DNA of 64,000 nucleotides, from assembly GCF_003033885.1 (NCBI RefSeq), contig NZ_CP024081.1:2985282-3049281 (forward strand), in the 5' to 3' direction. This document shows positions 1 to 7,971 of the stretch, piece by piece; the first letter of the stretch is position 1; each line of letters starts with the position of its first letter. The notes below the pieces were generated by a model that was not told the DNA's origin, searched no databases, and saw only the letters and a list, made by a program, of their open reading frames with translations. The position numbers were made by a program, and so were the translations under genes. The DNA is from Pseudomonas rhizophila (lineage in GTDB: Bacteria; Pseudomonadota; Gammaproteobacteria; Pseudomonadales; Pseudomonadaceae).

Positions 1-1056
1 TGCCGCCAGGGCGAAACCGCCGATGCCGCCGGCCATGCCGATCAATCCGGTCATCACGCCGATCTCGCGACGGAAGCGTTGTGGCACCAGTTGGAATACC
101 GCGCCGTTGCCCGCACCCAAACCGAGCATGGTGCAGACGAACAGGGCCAGGGCCGCGTAGGAGCTTGGCAGATTGAAGCCCACTGCCGCGATGCAGACAG
201 CGGCCACGGTGTACATGCCCAACAGGGTGCGAATGCCACCGAAACGATCCGCCAGGGCGCCGCCCAGTGGACGCATCAGGCTGCCCCCGAAGACGCAAGC
301 GGCGGTGTAGTAACCGGCGGTCACCGGGCTCAGGCCGTACTGGTCGTTGAAGTAGCCGGGCAGTGCGCTGGCCAGGCCGATGAAGCCGCCGAAGGTGACG
401 CTATAGAAGAACATGAACCACCAGCTGTCCCGGTCGCCCAAGGCCTTGAGGTAGTCGCCCATGGATTTGGCTTTTGGCCGCTCGGGAGCGTTCTTGGCCA
501 GCCAGGCGAAGAGGATCAGGGTCACGATCAGCGGGATCAGCGCGAAACCGAACACGTTGCTCCAGCCGAATGCCACTGCCATTACCGGTGCGATCAGCGC
601 AGCCAGTACGGTGCCCGAGTTACCAGCGCCGGCAATGCCCATGGCCTTGCCCTGGTGCTGTGGCGGATACCACTGGGAGGCCAGCGGCAGGGCCACGGCG
701 AATGACGCACCGGCCACGCCGAGGAACAGCCCCAGCAGCAAGGCTTGTTCGTAGCTGTGGATGCCCAGTTTCCAGGCACAGAACAGTGCACCGATCACAA
801 TCACCTGACCGACCATACCGGCGGTTTTCGGTGAAATCCGGTCGGCCAGCAGGCCCATGAACAAGCGCAGTACGGCACCGGCCAGGATCGGCGTAGCCAC
901 CATCAGGCCGCGTTGCTGGGTGGTCAGGTGCAGGTCGGCAGAGATCTGCACCGCCAGTGGACCGAGCAGGTACCAGACCATGAAACTCAGGTCGAAATAG
1001 AGGAAGGCCGCGAACAGTGTCGGGGTGTGGCCGGATTTCCAGAAGCTTGAATTCAT
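1..1056 (-). CDS. nasA: NarK/NasA-type nitrate transporter (MFS), 3' end cut by window edge
   Basis: Twelve-helix MFS-type inner-membrane protein, probably importing nitrate (or nitrite) for assimilation. The start is the ATG at 1056 (MNSSFWKSGH). 352 codons are visible and the C-terminus lies beyond the left edge. Visible family marks are the early FDLSFMVWYLLGPL segment and the glycine-rich GIAGAGNSGTVLAALIAP stretch, which resembles the nitrate signature of NarK/NasA proteins. It lies downstream of nasS and nasT on the same strand, separated by a leader with an antiterminator/terminator, so expression is probably induced by nitrate through NasT. Nitrite and nitrate reductase genes would be expected further left but are not visible. 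Substrate is inferred from family and context. Confidence 0.88.
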   Translation of the reverse strand, partial: MNSSFWKSGHTPTLFAAFLYFDLSFMVWYLLGPLAVQISADLHLTTQQRGLMVATPILAGAVLRLFMGLLADRISPKTAGMVGQVIVIGALFCAWKLGIHSYEQALLLGLFLGVAGASFAVALPLASQWYPPQHQGKAMGIAGAGNSGTVLAALIAPVMAVAFGWSNVFGFALIPLIVTLILFAWLAKNAPERPKAKSMGDYLKALGDRDSWWFMFFYSVTFGGFIGLASALPGYFNDQYGLSPVTAGYYTAACVFGGSLMRPLGGALADRFGGIRTLLGMYTVAAVCIAAVGFNLPSSYAALALFVCTMLGLGAGNGAVFQLVPQRFRREIGVMTGLIGMAGGIGGFALAA

Positions 1057-1156
1057 CGCGCACCTCAGCTGTAAAAGTCTCGAGAAATGAGTCAGTGCCT
1101 TGAAGCAGTGCGCCGCCTGTGGCTGCACCACCGACCCCGGACTGTGGGATCAAAAC

Positions 1157-1242
1157 AAAAAAACGCCGCAACCCGAATCGCCAGGGGGCGAGGAGGGTGT
1201 GCGACGTCTTTGTCGTAGGTGGGGCAACCGCCGTTGGTTACC
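1157..1242 (-). promoter_or_regulatory. NasT (ANTAR) antitermination leader: two hexaloop hairpins and intrinsic terminator
   Basis: Read on the minus strand. Hairpin P1 (1242-1223) has a 7-bp stem GGTAACC/GGTTGCC, one pair being U-G, around hexaloop AACGGC. After 7 nt, P2 (1215-1202) has stem CGAC/GTCG around hexaloop AAAGAC. Both loops have A at position 1 and G at position 4, the hallmark of RNA targets of ANTAR proteins. The 3' arm of P2 overlaps the 5' arm of a terminator: TGCG plus GGGT on the plus strand at 1195-1203 pairs with 1167-1174, an inner stem is at 1178-1191, and a seven-U run follows (1163-1157). NasT binding to P1-P2 should prevent terminator formation and allow transcription of the transporter gene. 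The mechanism is known for the family; the structures are read directly here. Confidence 0.85.
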
Positions 1243-1292
1243 TGTGGCTTTGCTAAAGCGAGAACTGTGCCAACAGGGGAGCAGTGTGAGAC

Positions 1293-1418
1293 CTATCGCG
1301 AGCAGGCTCGCTCCCACAGTGGATCTTCAGTGGCCATGAAACCTGTGGGAGCGGGCCTGCTCCCACATTGGAGTTCCAGTGGCCACAGGATCTGTGGGAG
1401 CGAGCCTGCTCGCGATAG
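1293..1418. repeat. REP-type inverted repeat cluster (family A, three units)
   Basis: Three units of the GTGGGAGCGAGCCTGCTCGC element in alternating orientation: 1293-1318 inverted, a shorter 1344-1368 unit lacking the CGCGAT end, and a direct unit at 1394-1418. They fill the gap between nasT and the nas leader. Such elements are typical extragenic palindromes of Pseudomonas. Confidence 0.85.
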
Positions 1419-1443
1419 CGCCGGGCCAGGCGCTGCAAGGCTT

Positions 1444-2019
1444 TCAGCCGAGCAACTCATTCATCGCAATGATCTGCTCGGCCACCTGGATCAGCTTCTG
1501 CTGGCGACTCATGGCCTGGCGGCGCATCAGGGTGTAGGCCTGTTCTTCGTTGCATTCTTTCATCTTCATCAGCATGCCCTTGGCCAGTTCGATGCGTTTG
1601 CGTTCGGCCAGTTGCTGGTCCCGGGCCAGGAGCTGGGCGCGCAGGGCCTGGTCGCTTTCGAAGCGGGCCATGGCCACGTCGAGGATCGGTTGCAGGCGCG
1701 CGGCGTGGATGCCTTCGACGATGTAGGCGCTCACGCCCGACTTGATCGCCTGGCGCATTACATCCGGGTCGTGGGAGTCGGTAAACATGACGATCGGTCG
1801 TGGCTGGTCGCGGCTGACCAGCACCACTTGCTCCATGACATCGCGCCCGGGTGACTCGGTATCGATCAGGATCACGTCCGGACGCACTGTTTCGACGCGT
1901 GCCGGCAGGTCGATGGTCAATCCGGATTCATCGATGACTTCGAACCCGGCCTCAATCAGGGCCGCTTTGAGACGGCCGACTTTTTTCGCGGTGTCGTTGA
2001 TCAGCAGGATACGCAGCAT
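1444..2019 (-). CDS. nasT: NasT, response-regulator-like ANTAR antiterminator
   Basis: 191-residue RNA-binding antiterminator. Residues about 1-120 form a pseudo-receiver domain (MLRILLINDT, then VRPDVILIDTESPG). The C-terminal 60 residues form an ANTAR helical domain (ERKRIELAKGMLM, then EEQAYTLMRRQAMS). It has no sensor kinase neighbour. In this family NasS holds NasT inactive until nitrate binds NasS. The gene starts 14 nt after nasS ends, so they are co-transcribed, and its likely RNA target lies just downstream at 1157-1242. Confidence 0.93.
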   Translation of the reverse strand: MLRILLINDTAKKVGRLKAALIEAGFEVIDESGLTIDLPARVETVRPDVILIDTESPGRDVMEQVVLVSRDQPRPIVMFTDSHDPDVMRQAIKSGVSAYIVEGIHAARLQPILDVAMARFESDQALRAQLLARDQQLAERKRIELAKGMLMKMKECNEEQAYTLMRRQAMSRQQKLIQVAEQIIAMNELLG

Positions 2020-2033
2020 GGTCGTGGCTCCTG

Positions 2034-3245
2034 TCAGCGGCTGGCGAAGAGGGGAGCCGCATCGCTCAAAGCGTGCAGTTTGAAGCTTTTGGCATAAGCG
2101 GCCGGATCCGAGCCGTCCCAGATGGTGCCGTCGATCAATTGGCTGCTGCGCATGTCCTGGCGGGGGGCGGCGATGTCCAGTGCCGCGCAGGCTTGACGGT
2201 AGAGCGTGAGCTGCTGGACTTGCTGTGCCACGGCCAGATAATCCGGGTCTTCACGCAACAGGCCCCAGCGGCGGAACTGGGTCATGAACCACATGCCATC
2301 GGACAGGTAGGGCAGGTTCACTTCGCCGTTGCCGTGGAAACGCATCGCGTGAGGGTCCTGCCAGCTGTTGCCCAGCCCGTCGGCGTAAATCCCCAACAGG
2401 CGCGGCTCGATGCAATCCAGCGGTGCGTCCAGGTATTCGGGGGCACTCAATAGTTGTGCGGTGCTGCGGCGGTTCTCGGTGCTTTGCTCAATGAAGCGAC
2501 TGGCTTGCAGGATCGCCATCACCAGTGCGCGGGCGGTATTGGGGTATTGCTCGACGAATGCACGGGTGCAGCCGAGGACTTTTTCCGGGTGATCGGGCCA
2601 GATGGTTTGAGTCGTCGCCAGGGTGAAGCCCAGGTTCTGTTTGACCGCACTGGCGCACCACGGCTCGCCCACGCAGAACCCGTCGATCCGTCCGGCCTGC
2701 AGGTGGGCGATCATTTGCGGCGGCGGTACCACCACACTGTCGACATCCGACAGCGGATGGATGCCTTGAGCGGCGAGCCAGTAATAGAGCCACATGGCGT
2801 GGGTGCCAGTGGGGAAGGTCTGGGCGAAAGTCAGTTTCGGGCGAGTTTGGTGCACATGCTGTTCCAGTGCCTCAGGACTGGTCACGCCTTGGGCCTGCAA
2901 GCCATGGGAAAGGTTGATGCTCTGGCCGTTCTGGTTCAGCCCCATCAACACCGCCATGTCGGTCGGCGCGACCCCGCCGATGCCCAGGTGCACCGCGTAG
3001 ATCAGGCCATAAAGGCTGTGGGCGGCATCGATTTCACCGCTGACCAGCTTGTCCCGCAGGTTGGCCCAGGACGCTTGGCGCTTGAGGTTCAAAGTCAGCC
3101 CGTAAGGCTGGGCAAAGCCCTGGGTGGCGGCCACCACCAGCGGCGCGCAGTCGCTCAAGGCCATGAAGCCAAGATTGATCGCGCTCTTTTCCGGGGCATC
3201 GCTGCCGTTGACCCAGGCCAGGGGGTTGGCTGGAATTTCATTCAT
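2034..3245 (-). CDS. nasS: NasS, nitrate-sensing periplasmic-binding-protein-like regulator
   Basis: 403 residues, CmpA/NrtA substrate-binding family (INLGFMALSDCAPLVVA near the N-terminus; FCVGEPWCASAV in the middle). No signal peptide is visible: the N-terminus MNEIPANPLAWVNG is polar, which fits a cytoplasmic sensor rather than a transporter component. No ABC permease or ATPase genes are nearby. The start at 3245 has AGGTGAT upstream. By family knowledge it binds nitrate or nitrite and releases NasT. Divergent from pyrD. Confidence 0.9.
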   Translation of the reverse strand: MNEIPANPLAWVNGSDAPEKSAINLGFMALSDCAPLVVAATQGFAQPYGLTLNLKRQASWANLRDKLVSGEIDAAHSLYGLIYAVHLGIGGVAPTDMAVLMGLNQNGQSINLSHGLQAQGVTSPEALEQHVHQTRPKLTFAQTFPTGTHAMWLYYWLAAQGIHPLSDVDSVVVPPPQMIAHLQAGRIDGFCVGEPWCASAVKQNLGFTLATTQTIWPDHPEKVLGCTRAFVEQYPNTARALVMAILQASRFIEQSTENRRSTAQLLSAPEYLDAPLDCIEPRLLGIYADGLGNSWQDPHAMRFHGNGEVNLPYLSDGMWFMTQFRRWGLLREDPDYLAVAQQVQQLTLYRQACAALDIAAPRQDMRSSQLIDGTIWDGSDPAAYAKSFKLHALSDAAPLFASR

Positions 3246-3483
3246 CGCGCATCACCTTTCCACAAAAAAAGGCGCCGTATCCGGACGCTTGCAAGGCCGG
3301 ATGACGACGCCGTTGTCCTTCAAATACAGTGTGGCACTCATTCCGTCGTTGGCATGGGTGCCGATGAACGCAAGTGGTGCAAGGCATATGCCATCGCCGC
3401 TGTTTTGTGCAGGCGCCTCGCGTGCATCGTCGTAGCCCGGCTATAATCGCCGCCTCATTTCGTCGCCCGAGTCCAAGCCGCCC

Positions 3484-4503
3484 ATGTACACCCTGGCCCG
3501 TGAACTGCTGTTCAAACTTTCCCCGGAAACCTCTCACGATCTGTCCCTGGACCTGATCGGCGCGGGTGGACGTTTGGGCCTCAATGGTCTGCTGTGCAAG
3601 GCGCCGGCTAAATTGCCGGTGAATGTGATGGGGCTTGAGTTCCCCAACCCGGTCGGGCTGGCGGCGGGCCTGGACAAGAATGGCGCGGCCATCGACGGTT
3701 TTGCCCAGTTGGGGTTCGGTTTCGTCGAAATCGGCACCGTCACCCCGCGTGCCCAGCCGGGCAACCCCAAGCCACGGATTTTCCGCCTGCCGCAAGCCGA
3801 GGCGATCATCAACCGCATGGGCTTTAACAACCTGGGCGTCGACCATTTGCTGGGGCGTGTGGCTGCCGCCAAGTACAAGGGCGTGCTGGGCATCAACATC
3901 GGCAAGAACTTCGATACACCGGTGGAGCGCGCGGTCGACGATTATCTGATCTGCCTGGACAAGGTCTACGCCCACGCCAGTTATGTGACCGTCAACGTCA
4001 GTTCCCCGAACACTCCGGGGCTGCGCAGCCTGCAATTTGGTGATTCGCTCAAGCAACTGCTGGCTGACCTGGCTCGACGTCGCGCCGAATTGGCGGTGAT
4101 CCATGGCAAGCATGTGCCACTGGCCATCAAGATCGCCCCGGACATGACCGACGAAGAGACCGCACAGGTGGCCCAGGCCCTGATCGACACCGGAATGGAC
4201 GCGGTGATTGCCACCAACACGACGCTGGGTCGCGAAGGCGTCGAAGGGGTGGAACACGCCGACGAGGCGGGCGGGCTGTCCGGTGCGCCGGTGCGGGACA
4301 AGAGCACCCATACCGTGAAAGTGCTGGCCGCCGAACTGGCGGGGCGCTTGCCGATCATCGCGGCGGGTGGCATCACCGAGGGCAAGCATGCTGCCGAAAA
4401 AATCAGCGCAGGCGCGAGCCTGGTGCAGATTTATTCGGGCTTTATCTATAAGGGGCCGGCGTTGATTCGGGAATCGGTGGATGCGATTGCTGCATTGCGT
4501 TGA
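3484..4503 (+). CDS. pyrD: Dihydroorotate dehydrogenase (quinone), class 2
   Basis: 339 residues, full length for membrane-associated class 2 PyrD. It oxidises dihydroorotate to orotate with FMN and passes electrons to ubiquinone in de novo pyrimidine synthesis. The N-terminal amphipathic segment ([15 protein letters not shown]) is typical of the quinone-linked class. Clear motifs are [10 protein letters not shown] (FMN binding), [10 protein letters not shown] with the class 2 catalytic serine region, and IIAAGGI near the C-terminus. Stands alone; followed by a repeat and the convergent rmf terminator. Confidence 0.97.
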   Translation: MYTLARELLFKLSPETSHDLSLDLIGAGGRLGLNGLLCKAPAKLPVNVMGLEFPNPVGLAAGLDKNGAAIDGFAQLGFGFVEIGTVTPRAQPGNPKPRIFRLPQAEAIINRMGFNNLGVDHLLGRVAAAKYKGVLGINIGKNFDTPVERAVDDYLICLDKVYAHASYVTVNVSSPNTPGLRSLQFGDSLKQLLADLARRRAELAVIHGKHVPLAIKIAPDMTDEETAQVAQALIDTGMDAVIATNTTLGREGVEGVEHADEAGGLSGAPVRDKSTHTVKVLAAELAGRLPIIAAGGITEGKHAAEKISAGASLVQIYSGFIYKGPALIRESVDAIAALR

Positions 4504-4528
4504 TTCTCAAGGTGCAACGCGATTCAAC

Positions 4529-4647
4529 TGTGGCGAGGGGATTTATCCCCGCTGGGGCGCGAAGCGGCCCCAAACAGCTCACTCGTTAAACCTGACACTC
4601 TGAGGGGCTGCTGCGCAGCCCAGCGGGGATAAATCCCCTCGCCACAA
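4529..4647. repeat. Paired inverted repeat (family B)
   Basis: TGTGGCGAGGGGATTTATCC at 4529 is mirrored by an inverted copy ending at 4647, with a variable centre. The pair can fold into a long cruciform or hairpin between pyrD and rmf. The same unit recurs at 26815-26947, 29424-29557 and, degraded, near 49291-49324. Confidence 0.85.
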
Positions 4648-4695
4648 CTGTATTCACAGCCCAGCTTTTTGCAGTGTTCATGAAACCCAGGCATT

Positions 4696-4720
4696 AAAAA
4701 GGGCTCCTCGAAGGAGCCCC
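4696..4720 (-). terminator. Rho-independent terminator downstream of rmf
   Basis: On the minus strand an 8-bp stem GGGCTCCT/AGGAGCCC closes a TCG loop (4719-4701), followed by five U (4700-4696). It lies about 90 nt past the rmf stop. Confidence 0.85.
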
Positions 4721-4810
4721 CTGGGCCGAAGCCCGCCGTCCGGATGGGACGTGCGTGGTTAAATCGATGTGAGTATCAAATTGTCGAGTTCTTGAGTGTT
4801 AAGCCCTGTG

Positions 4811-5026
4811 TCAGCCGACGGCGTGAAGTTCGTTGAGTCTATGGATACCCGCAGTGCCGGTCATACCGTCCCAATTGTCGCCGCGTCCTTCTCGCCAGCC
4901 ATTGATCCAGGCTTGACGTACCGACGGTAGAGTAAAGGGGCAAAGCTCACGGGATTTACCACCAACGCCATATTGGTAACCGCGTAAAAATGCTCTTTCC
5001 AACGGATCACGCTTAAGTCTTCTCAT
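4811..5026 (-). CDS. rmf: Ribosome modulation factor
   Basis: 71-residue basic protein (MRRLKRDPLERAFLRGYQ, then SVRQAWINGWREGRGD) matching RMF, which dimerises 70S ribosomes into inactive 100S particles in stationary phase. It is slightly longer than the E. coli protein, as expected for Pseudomonas. Preceded by a 130-nt leader full of hairpins, which probably regulates expression, and followed by a clear terminator, so it is monocistronic. Confidence 0.95.
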   Translation of the reverse strand: MRRLKRDPLERAFLRGYQYGVGGKSRELCPFTLPSVRQAWINGWREGRGDNWDGMTGTAGIHRLNELHAVG

Positions 5027-5064
5027 AGGGTGTTGCCCTCACTTGTTGACTGTTGCTTAGCGTC

Positions 5065-5157
5065 GACCTCTATTGAGGCCGGGGCAGAATCATTCTGCCG
5101 TTGGTGGCTCGTTGCCGGCGTGACGAGCCGAGGTGTTGACGCCGTTGCGACGTCAAC
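5065..5157 (-). ncRNA. Structured 5' leader of rmf (rmf RNA motif candidate)
   Basis: Four consecutive hairpins on the rmf transcript: GTTGACG/CGTCAAC (5157-5135, 7 bp), GGCTCGT/ACGAGCC (5129-5106, 7 bp), GGCAGAA/TTCTGCC with a 3-nt loop (5099-5083), and GGCCTC/GAGGTC (5080-5065, one mismatch). A conserved rmf RNA motif upstream of rmf genes in Pseudomonas has been described by comparative genomics. I infer that this is it from position and structure, without an alignment. Confidence 0.65.
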
Positions 5158-5557
5158 CTGTGTTGAGTTCTAACCAAAGCGTCACATGGATGGAATGATC
5201 GTTTTGTCATAAGCACGTAACAATAAAGATGTTAGGGCGATAAGTAACATGATGTTCGTCACCCGCTTTCAGGCAAGACCCCTGTATGATCGGCCCTGCA
5301 TCGAAGGGTGCAGCCCTCAGGCGAATGAGAATGTCCCCCCGTTGCACTCGGGTACTATTCGACGAAAGGGTCGAGTTTTCACAATTTGTTGCACAGAATT
5401 TTTTATCTGCCCTCGCCTCTAAGCTCTTTTAACCTGAGCGGCGAGGGTGGCACGGCACACTTTCGTGCCACACGGGTGTTCTTGAGAAAAGCACCTGATT
5501 GAACCCGGCCCGGCAATGCGTTGCCCGGTCCACTTAGCCAAAGGCTCTGGAAATCCC
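5158..5557 (+). promoter_or_regulatory. Upstream region of rlmL with stacked hairpins
   Basis: No gene seen. The 3' half can fold on the plus strand: CCCTCGCC (5410-5417) pairs with GGCGAGGG (5440-5447), enclosing GCTC/GAGC. Then GTGGCAC (5447-5453) pairs with GTGCCAC (5465-5471), sharing base 5447. This would give rlmL a structured 5' UTR. The left half (5158-5300) must hold the rmf promoter. No promoter element could be assigned with confidence. Confidence 0.4.
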
Positions 5558-7828
5558 ATGTCCGATCGTTTCGAACTCTTCCTCACTTGCCCCAAAGGTC
5601 TTGAAGGCCTGCTGATCGAGGAAGCCGTCGGGCTTGGCCTTGAAGAGGCGCGTGAGCACACCTCGGCCGTGCGCGGCATGGCCGACATGGAAACGGCTTA
5701 TCGCCTGTGCCTGTGGTCGCGCCTGGCCAACCGCGTATTGCTGGTGCTCAAGCGCTTCCCGATGAAGGATGCCGAAGACTTGTATCACGGCGTGCTGGAT
5801 GTGGATTGGCAAGACCACATGCTCGCCGATGGCACCCTGGCGGTGGAGTTCAGCGGCCACGGCTCGGGTATCGACAACACCCACTTCGGCGCCTTGAAGG
5901 TCAAGGACGCCATTGTCGACAAGCTGCGTACCCCGACAGGCGAGCGGCCATCCATCGACAAGCTCAACCCGGACCTGCGCATCCACCTGCGCCTGGACCG
6001 CGGCGAAGCGATCCTTTCCCTGGACCTTTCTGGCCACAGCCTGCACCAGCGCGGCTATCGCCTGCAGCAAGGCGCCGCGCCCCTGAAAGAAAACCTCGCC
6101 GCGGCCATCCTGATCCGTGCCGGCTGGCCGCGTATTGCCGCTGAAGGCGGGGCGTTGGCTGACCCGATGTGCGGCGTCGGTACCTTCCTGGTGGAAGCCG
6201 GCATGATCGCCGCCGACATGGCGCCGAACCTGCGTCGCCAGCAGTGGGGTTTTACCGCCTGGCTCGGCCATGTGCCGGCGTTGTGGAAGAAGCTCCACGA
6301 AGAAGCCACCGAGCGTGCCGCTGCCGGCCTGGCCAAGCCACCATTGTGGATTCGCGGCTACGAAGCCGACCCACGGCTGATCCAGCCGGGCCGCAACAAC
6401 GTTGAGCGGGCGGGCCTGAGCGAGTGGATCAAGATTTATCAGGGGGAAGTCGCCACGTTCGAACCCCGCCCGGACCAGAACCAGAAAGGCCTGGTGATCT
6501 GCAACCCGCCGTACGGCGAGCGTCTGGGCGACGAAGCCAGCTTGCTCTATCTCTATCAGAACCTCGGCGAGCGCCTGCGCCAGGCCTGCCTGAACTGGGA
6601 GGCCGCAGTGTTCACCGGCGCGCCGGACCTGGGCAAGCGCATGGGCATTCGCAGTCACAAGCAGTATTCGTTCTGGAACGGCGCCTTGCCGTGCAAATTG
6701 CTGCTGATCAAGGTCCTGCCCGATCAGTTCGTCACCGGCGAGCGTCGTACCCCGGAACAGCGCCAGGCCGAGCGTGAGCAGGCTGAGTACGATCAGGCGC
6801 CGGAAGTACCGCAAGAGCGCCAGTACAACAAGAACGGTAACCCGATCAAGCCGGCACCGGCTCCGGCTCCTGTGGTCGAGCAGGCCCGTTTGAGCGAAGG
6901 CGGGCAGATGTTCGCCAATCGCCTGCAAAAAAACCTCAAGCTGCTGAGTAAATGGGCCAAGCGTGAAGGCGTGGACTGCTACCGGGTCTACGATGCCGAC
7001 ATGCCGGAATACTCCATGGCCATCGACCTGTACCACGATTGGGTTCACGTCCAGGAATACGTCGCGCCAAAATCCATCGACCCGGAAAAGGCCTCGGCCC
7101 GGCTGTTCGACGCCCTGGCGGCGATTCCCCAGGCACTGAACGTCGACAAGAGCCGCGTGGTGATCAAGCGTCGCGAGCGGCAGAGCGGCACCAAGCAGTA
7201 CGAGCGCCAGAGCACCCAGGGCAAGTTCACCGAGGTCAACGAAGGCGGCGTGAAGCTGCTGGTCAACCTCACCGACTACCTGGACACCGGGCTGTTTCTC
7301 GACCACCGGCCGATGCGCCTGCGGATCCAGAAAGAGGCGGCCGGCAAGCGCTTCCTCAATCTGTTCTGCTATACCGCGACCGCCAGTGTCCACGCTGCCA
7401 AGGGCGGTGCGCGCAGCACCACCAGTGTCGACCTGTCGAAAACCTACCTGGACTGGGCGCGGCGCAATCTGTCGCTCAATGGTTTTTCGGACAAGAATCG
7501 CCTGGAGCAGGGCGACGTGATGGCTTGGCTTGAAGCCAGTCGTGACGAATACGACCTGATCTTCATCGATCCGCCGACATTCTCAAATTCCAAGCGCATG
7601 GAAGGGGTGTTTGACGTGCAGCGCGACCACGTCCAACTGCTGGACCTGGCCATGGCCCGCCTGGCGCCGGGTGGTGTGCTGTACTTCTCCAACAACTTCC
7701 GCAAGTTCCAGCTCGAGGACAATCTGGCGGAGCGTTACGCGGTGGAGGAAATCACCGCCAAGACCATCGATCCGGATTTTGCCCGCAATGGCAAGATTCA
7801 CCGTGCCTGGAAAATCATGGCCCGCTGA
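5558..7828 (+). CDS. rlmL: Bifunctional 23S rRNA methyltransferase RlmKL (G2445 m2 / G2069 m7)
   Basis: 756 residues from ATG 5558 (MSDRFELFLTCPKGLEG). An in-frame GTG-type start 14 codons upstream exists, but the ATG matches the family N-terminus. Two methyltransferase units are fused: an N-terminal THUMP domain plus RlmL-type MTase (DPMCGVGTF SAM motif near 210; NPPYGE catalytic motif near 325), then a C-terminal RlmK MTase (FLNLFCYTATASVHAA; IDPPTFSNSK). A proline/alanine-rich linker around residue 440 separates them. It modifies helix 74 of 23S rRNA. Stands alone. Confidence 0.96.
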   Translation: MSDRFELFLTCPKGLEGLLIEEAVGLGLEEAREHTSAVRGMADMETAYRLCLWSRLANRVLLVLKRFPMKDAEDLYHGVLDVDWQDHMLADGTLAVEFSGHGSGIDNTHFGALKVKDAIVDKLRTPTGERPSIDKLNPDLRIHLRLDRGEAILSLDLSGHSLHQRGYRLQQGAAPLKENLAAAILIRAGWPRIAAEGGALADPMCGVGTFLVEAGMIAADMAPNLRRQQWGFTAWLGHVPALWKKLHEEATERAAAGLAKPPLWIRGYEADPRLIQPGRNNVERAGLSEWIKIYQGEVATFEPRPDQNQKGLVICNPPYGERLGDEASLLYLYQNLGERLRQACLNWEAAVFTGAPDLGKRMGIRSHKQYSFWNGALPCKLLLIKVLPDQFVTGERRTPEQRQAEREQAEYDQAPEVPQERQYNKNGNPIKPAPAPAPVVEQARLSEGGQMFANRLQKNLKLLSKWAKREGVDCYRVYDADMPEYSMAIDLYHDWVHVQEYVAPKSIDPEKASARLFDALAAIPQALNVDKSRVVIKRRERQSGTKQYERQSTQGKFTEVNEGGVKLLVNLTDYLDTGLFLDHRPMRLRIQKEAAGKRFLNLFCYTATASVHAAKGGARSTTSVDLSKTYLDWARRNLSLNGFSDKNRLEQGDVMAWLEASRDEYDLIFIDPPTFSNSKRMEGVFDVQRDHVQLLDLAMARLAPGGVLYFSNNFRKFQLEDNLAERYAVEEITAKTIDPDFARNGKIHRAWKIMAR

Positions 7829-7852
7829 CCTATAGCCGATTGGATCCATGGA

Positions 7853-7884
7853 AGCCTTGAAACTCAAGGCTTTCAGGCGTTTTT
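7853..7884 (+). terminator. Probable terminator of rlmL
   Basis: 8-bp perfect stem AGCCTTGA/TCAAGGCT with an AAC loop (7853-7871). The five-T run follows only after an 8-nt gap (7880-7884), so termination efficiency is uncertain. Confidence 0.5.
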
Positions 7885-7971
7885 GTGCTGGTCAAAGTGA
7901 TGGCTAATAGCTATAACTTAAGCCTGTGGACAGGGCAGTACCTACTGCCTGCCCCTTTCTGAGTTGTATTT

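Noticed and set aside
5534..7393. 619-codon open frame opposite rlmL
   Set aside because: GC-rich antisense shadow of a well-supported gene; no family features. The same holds for the 652-codon frame opposite smc (22136-24094) and many others.
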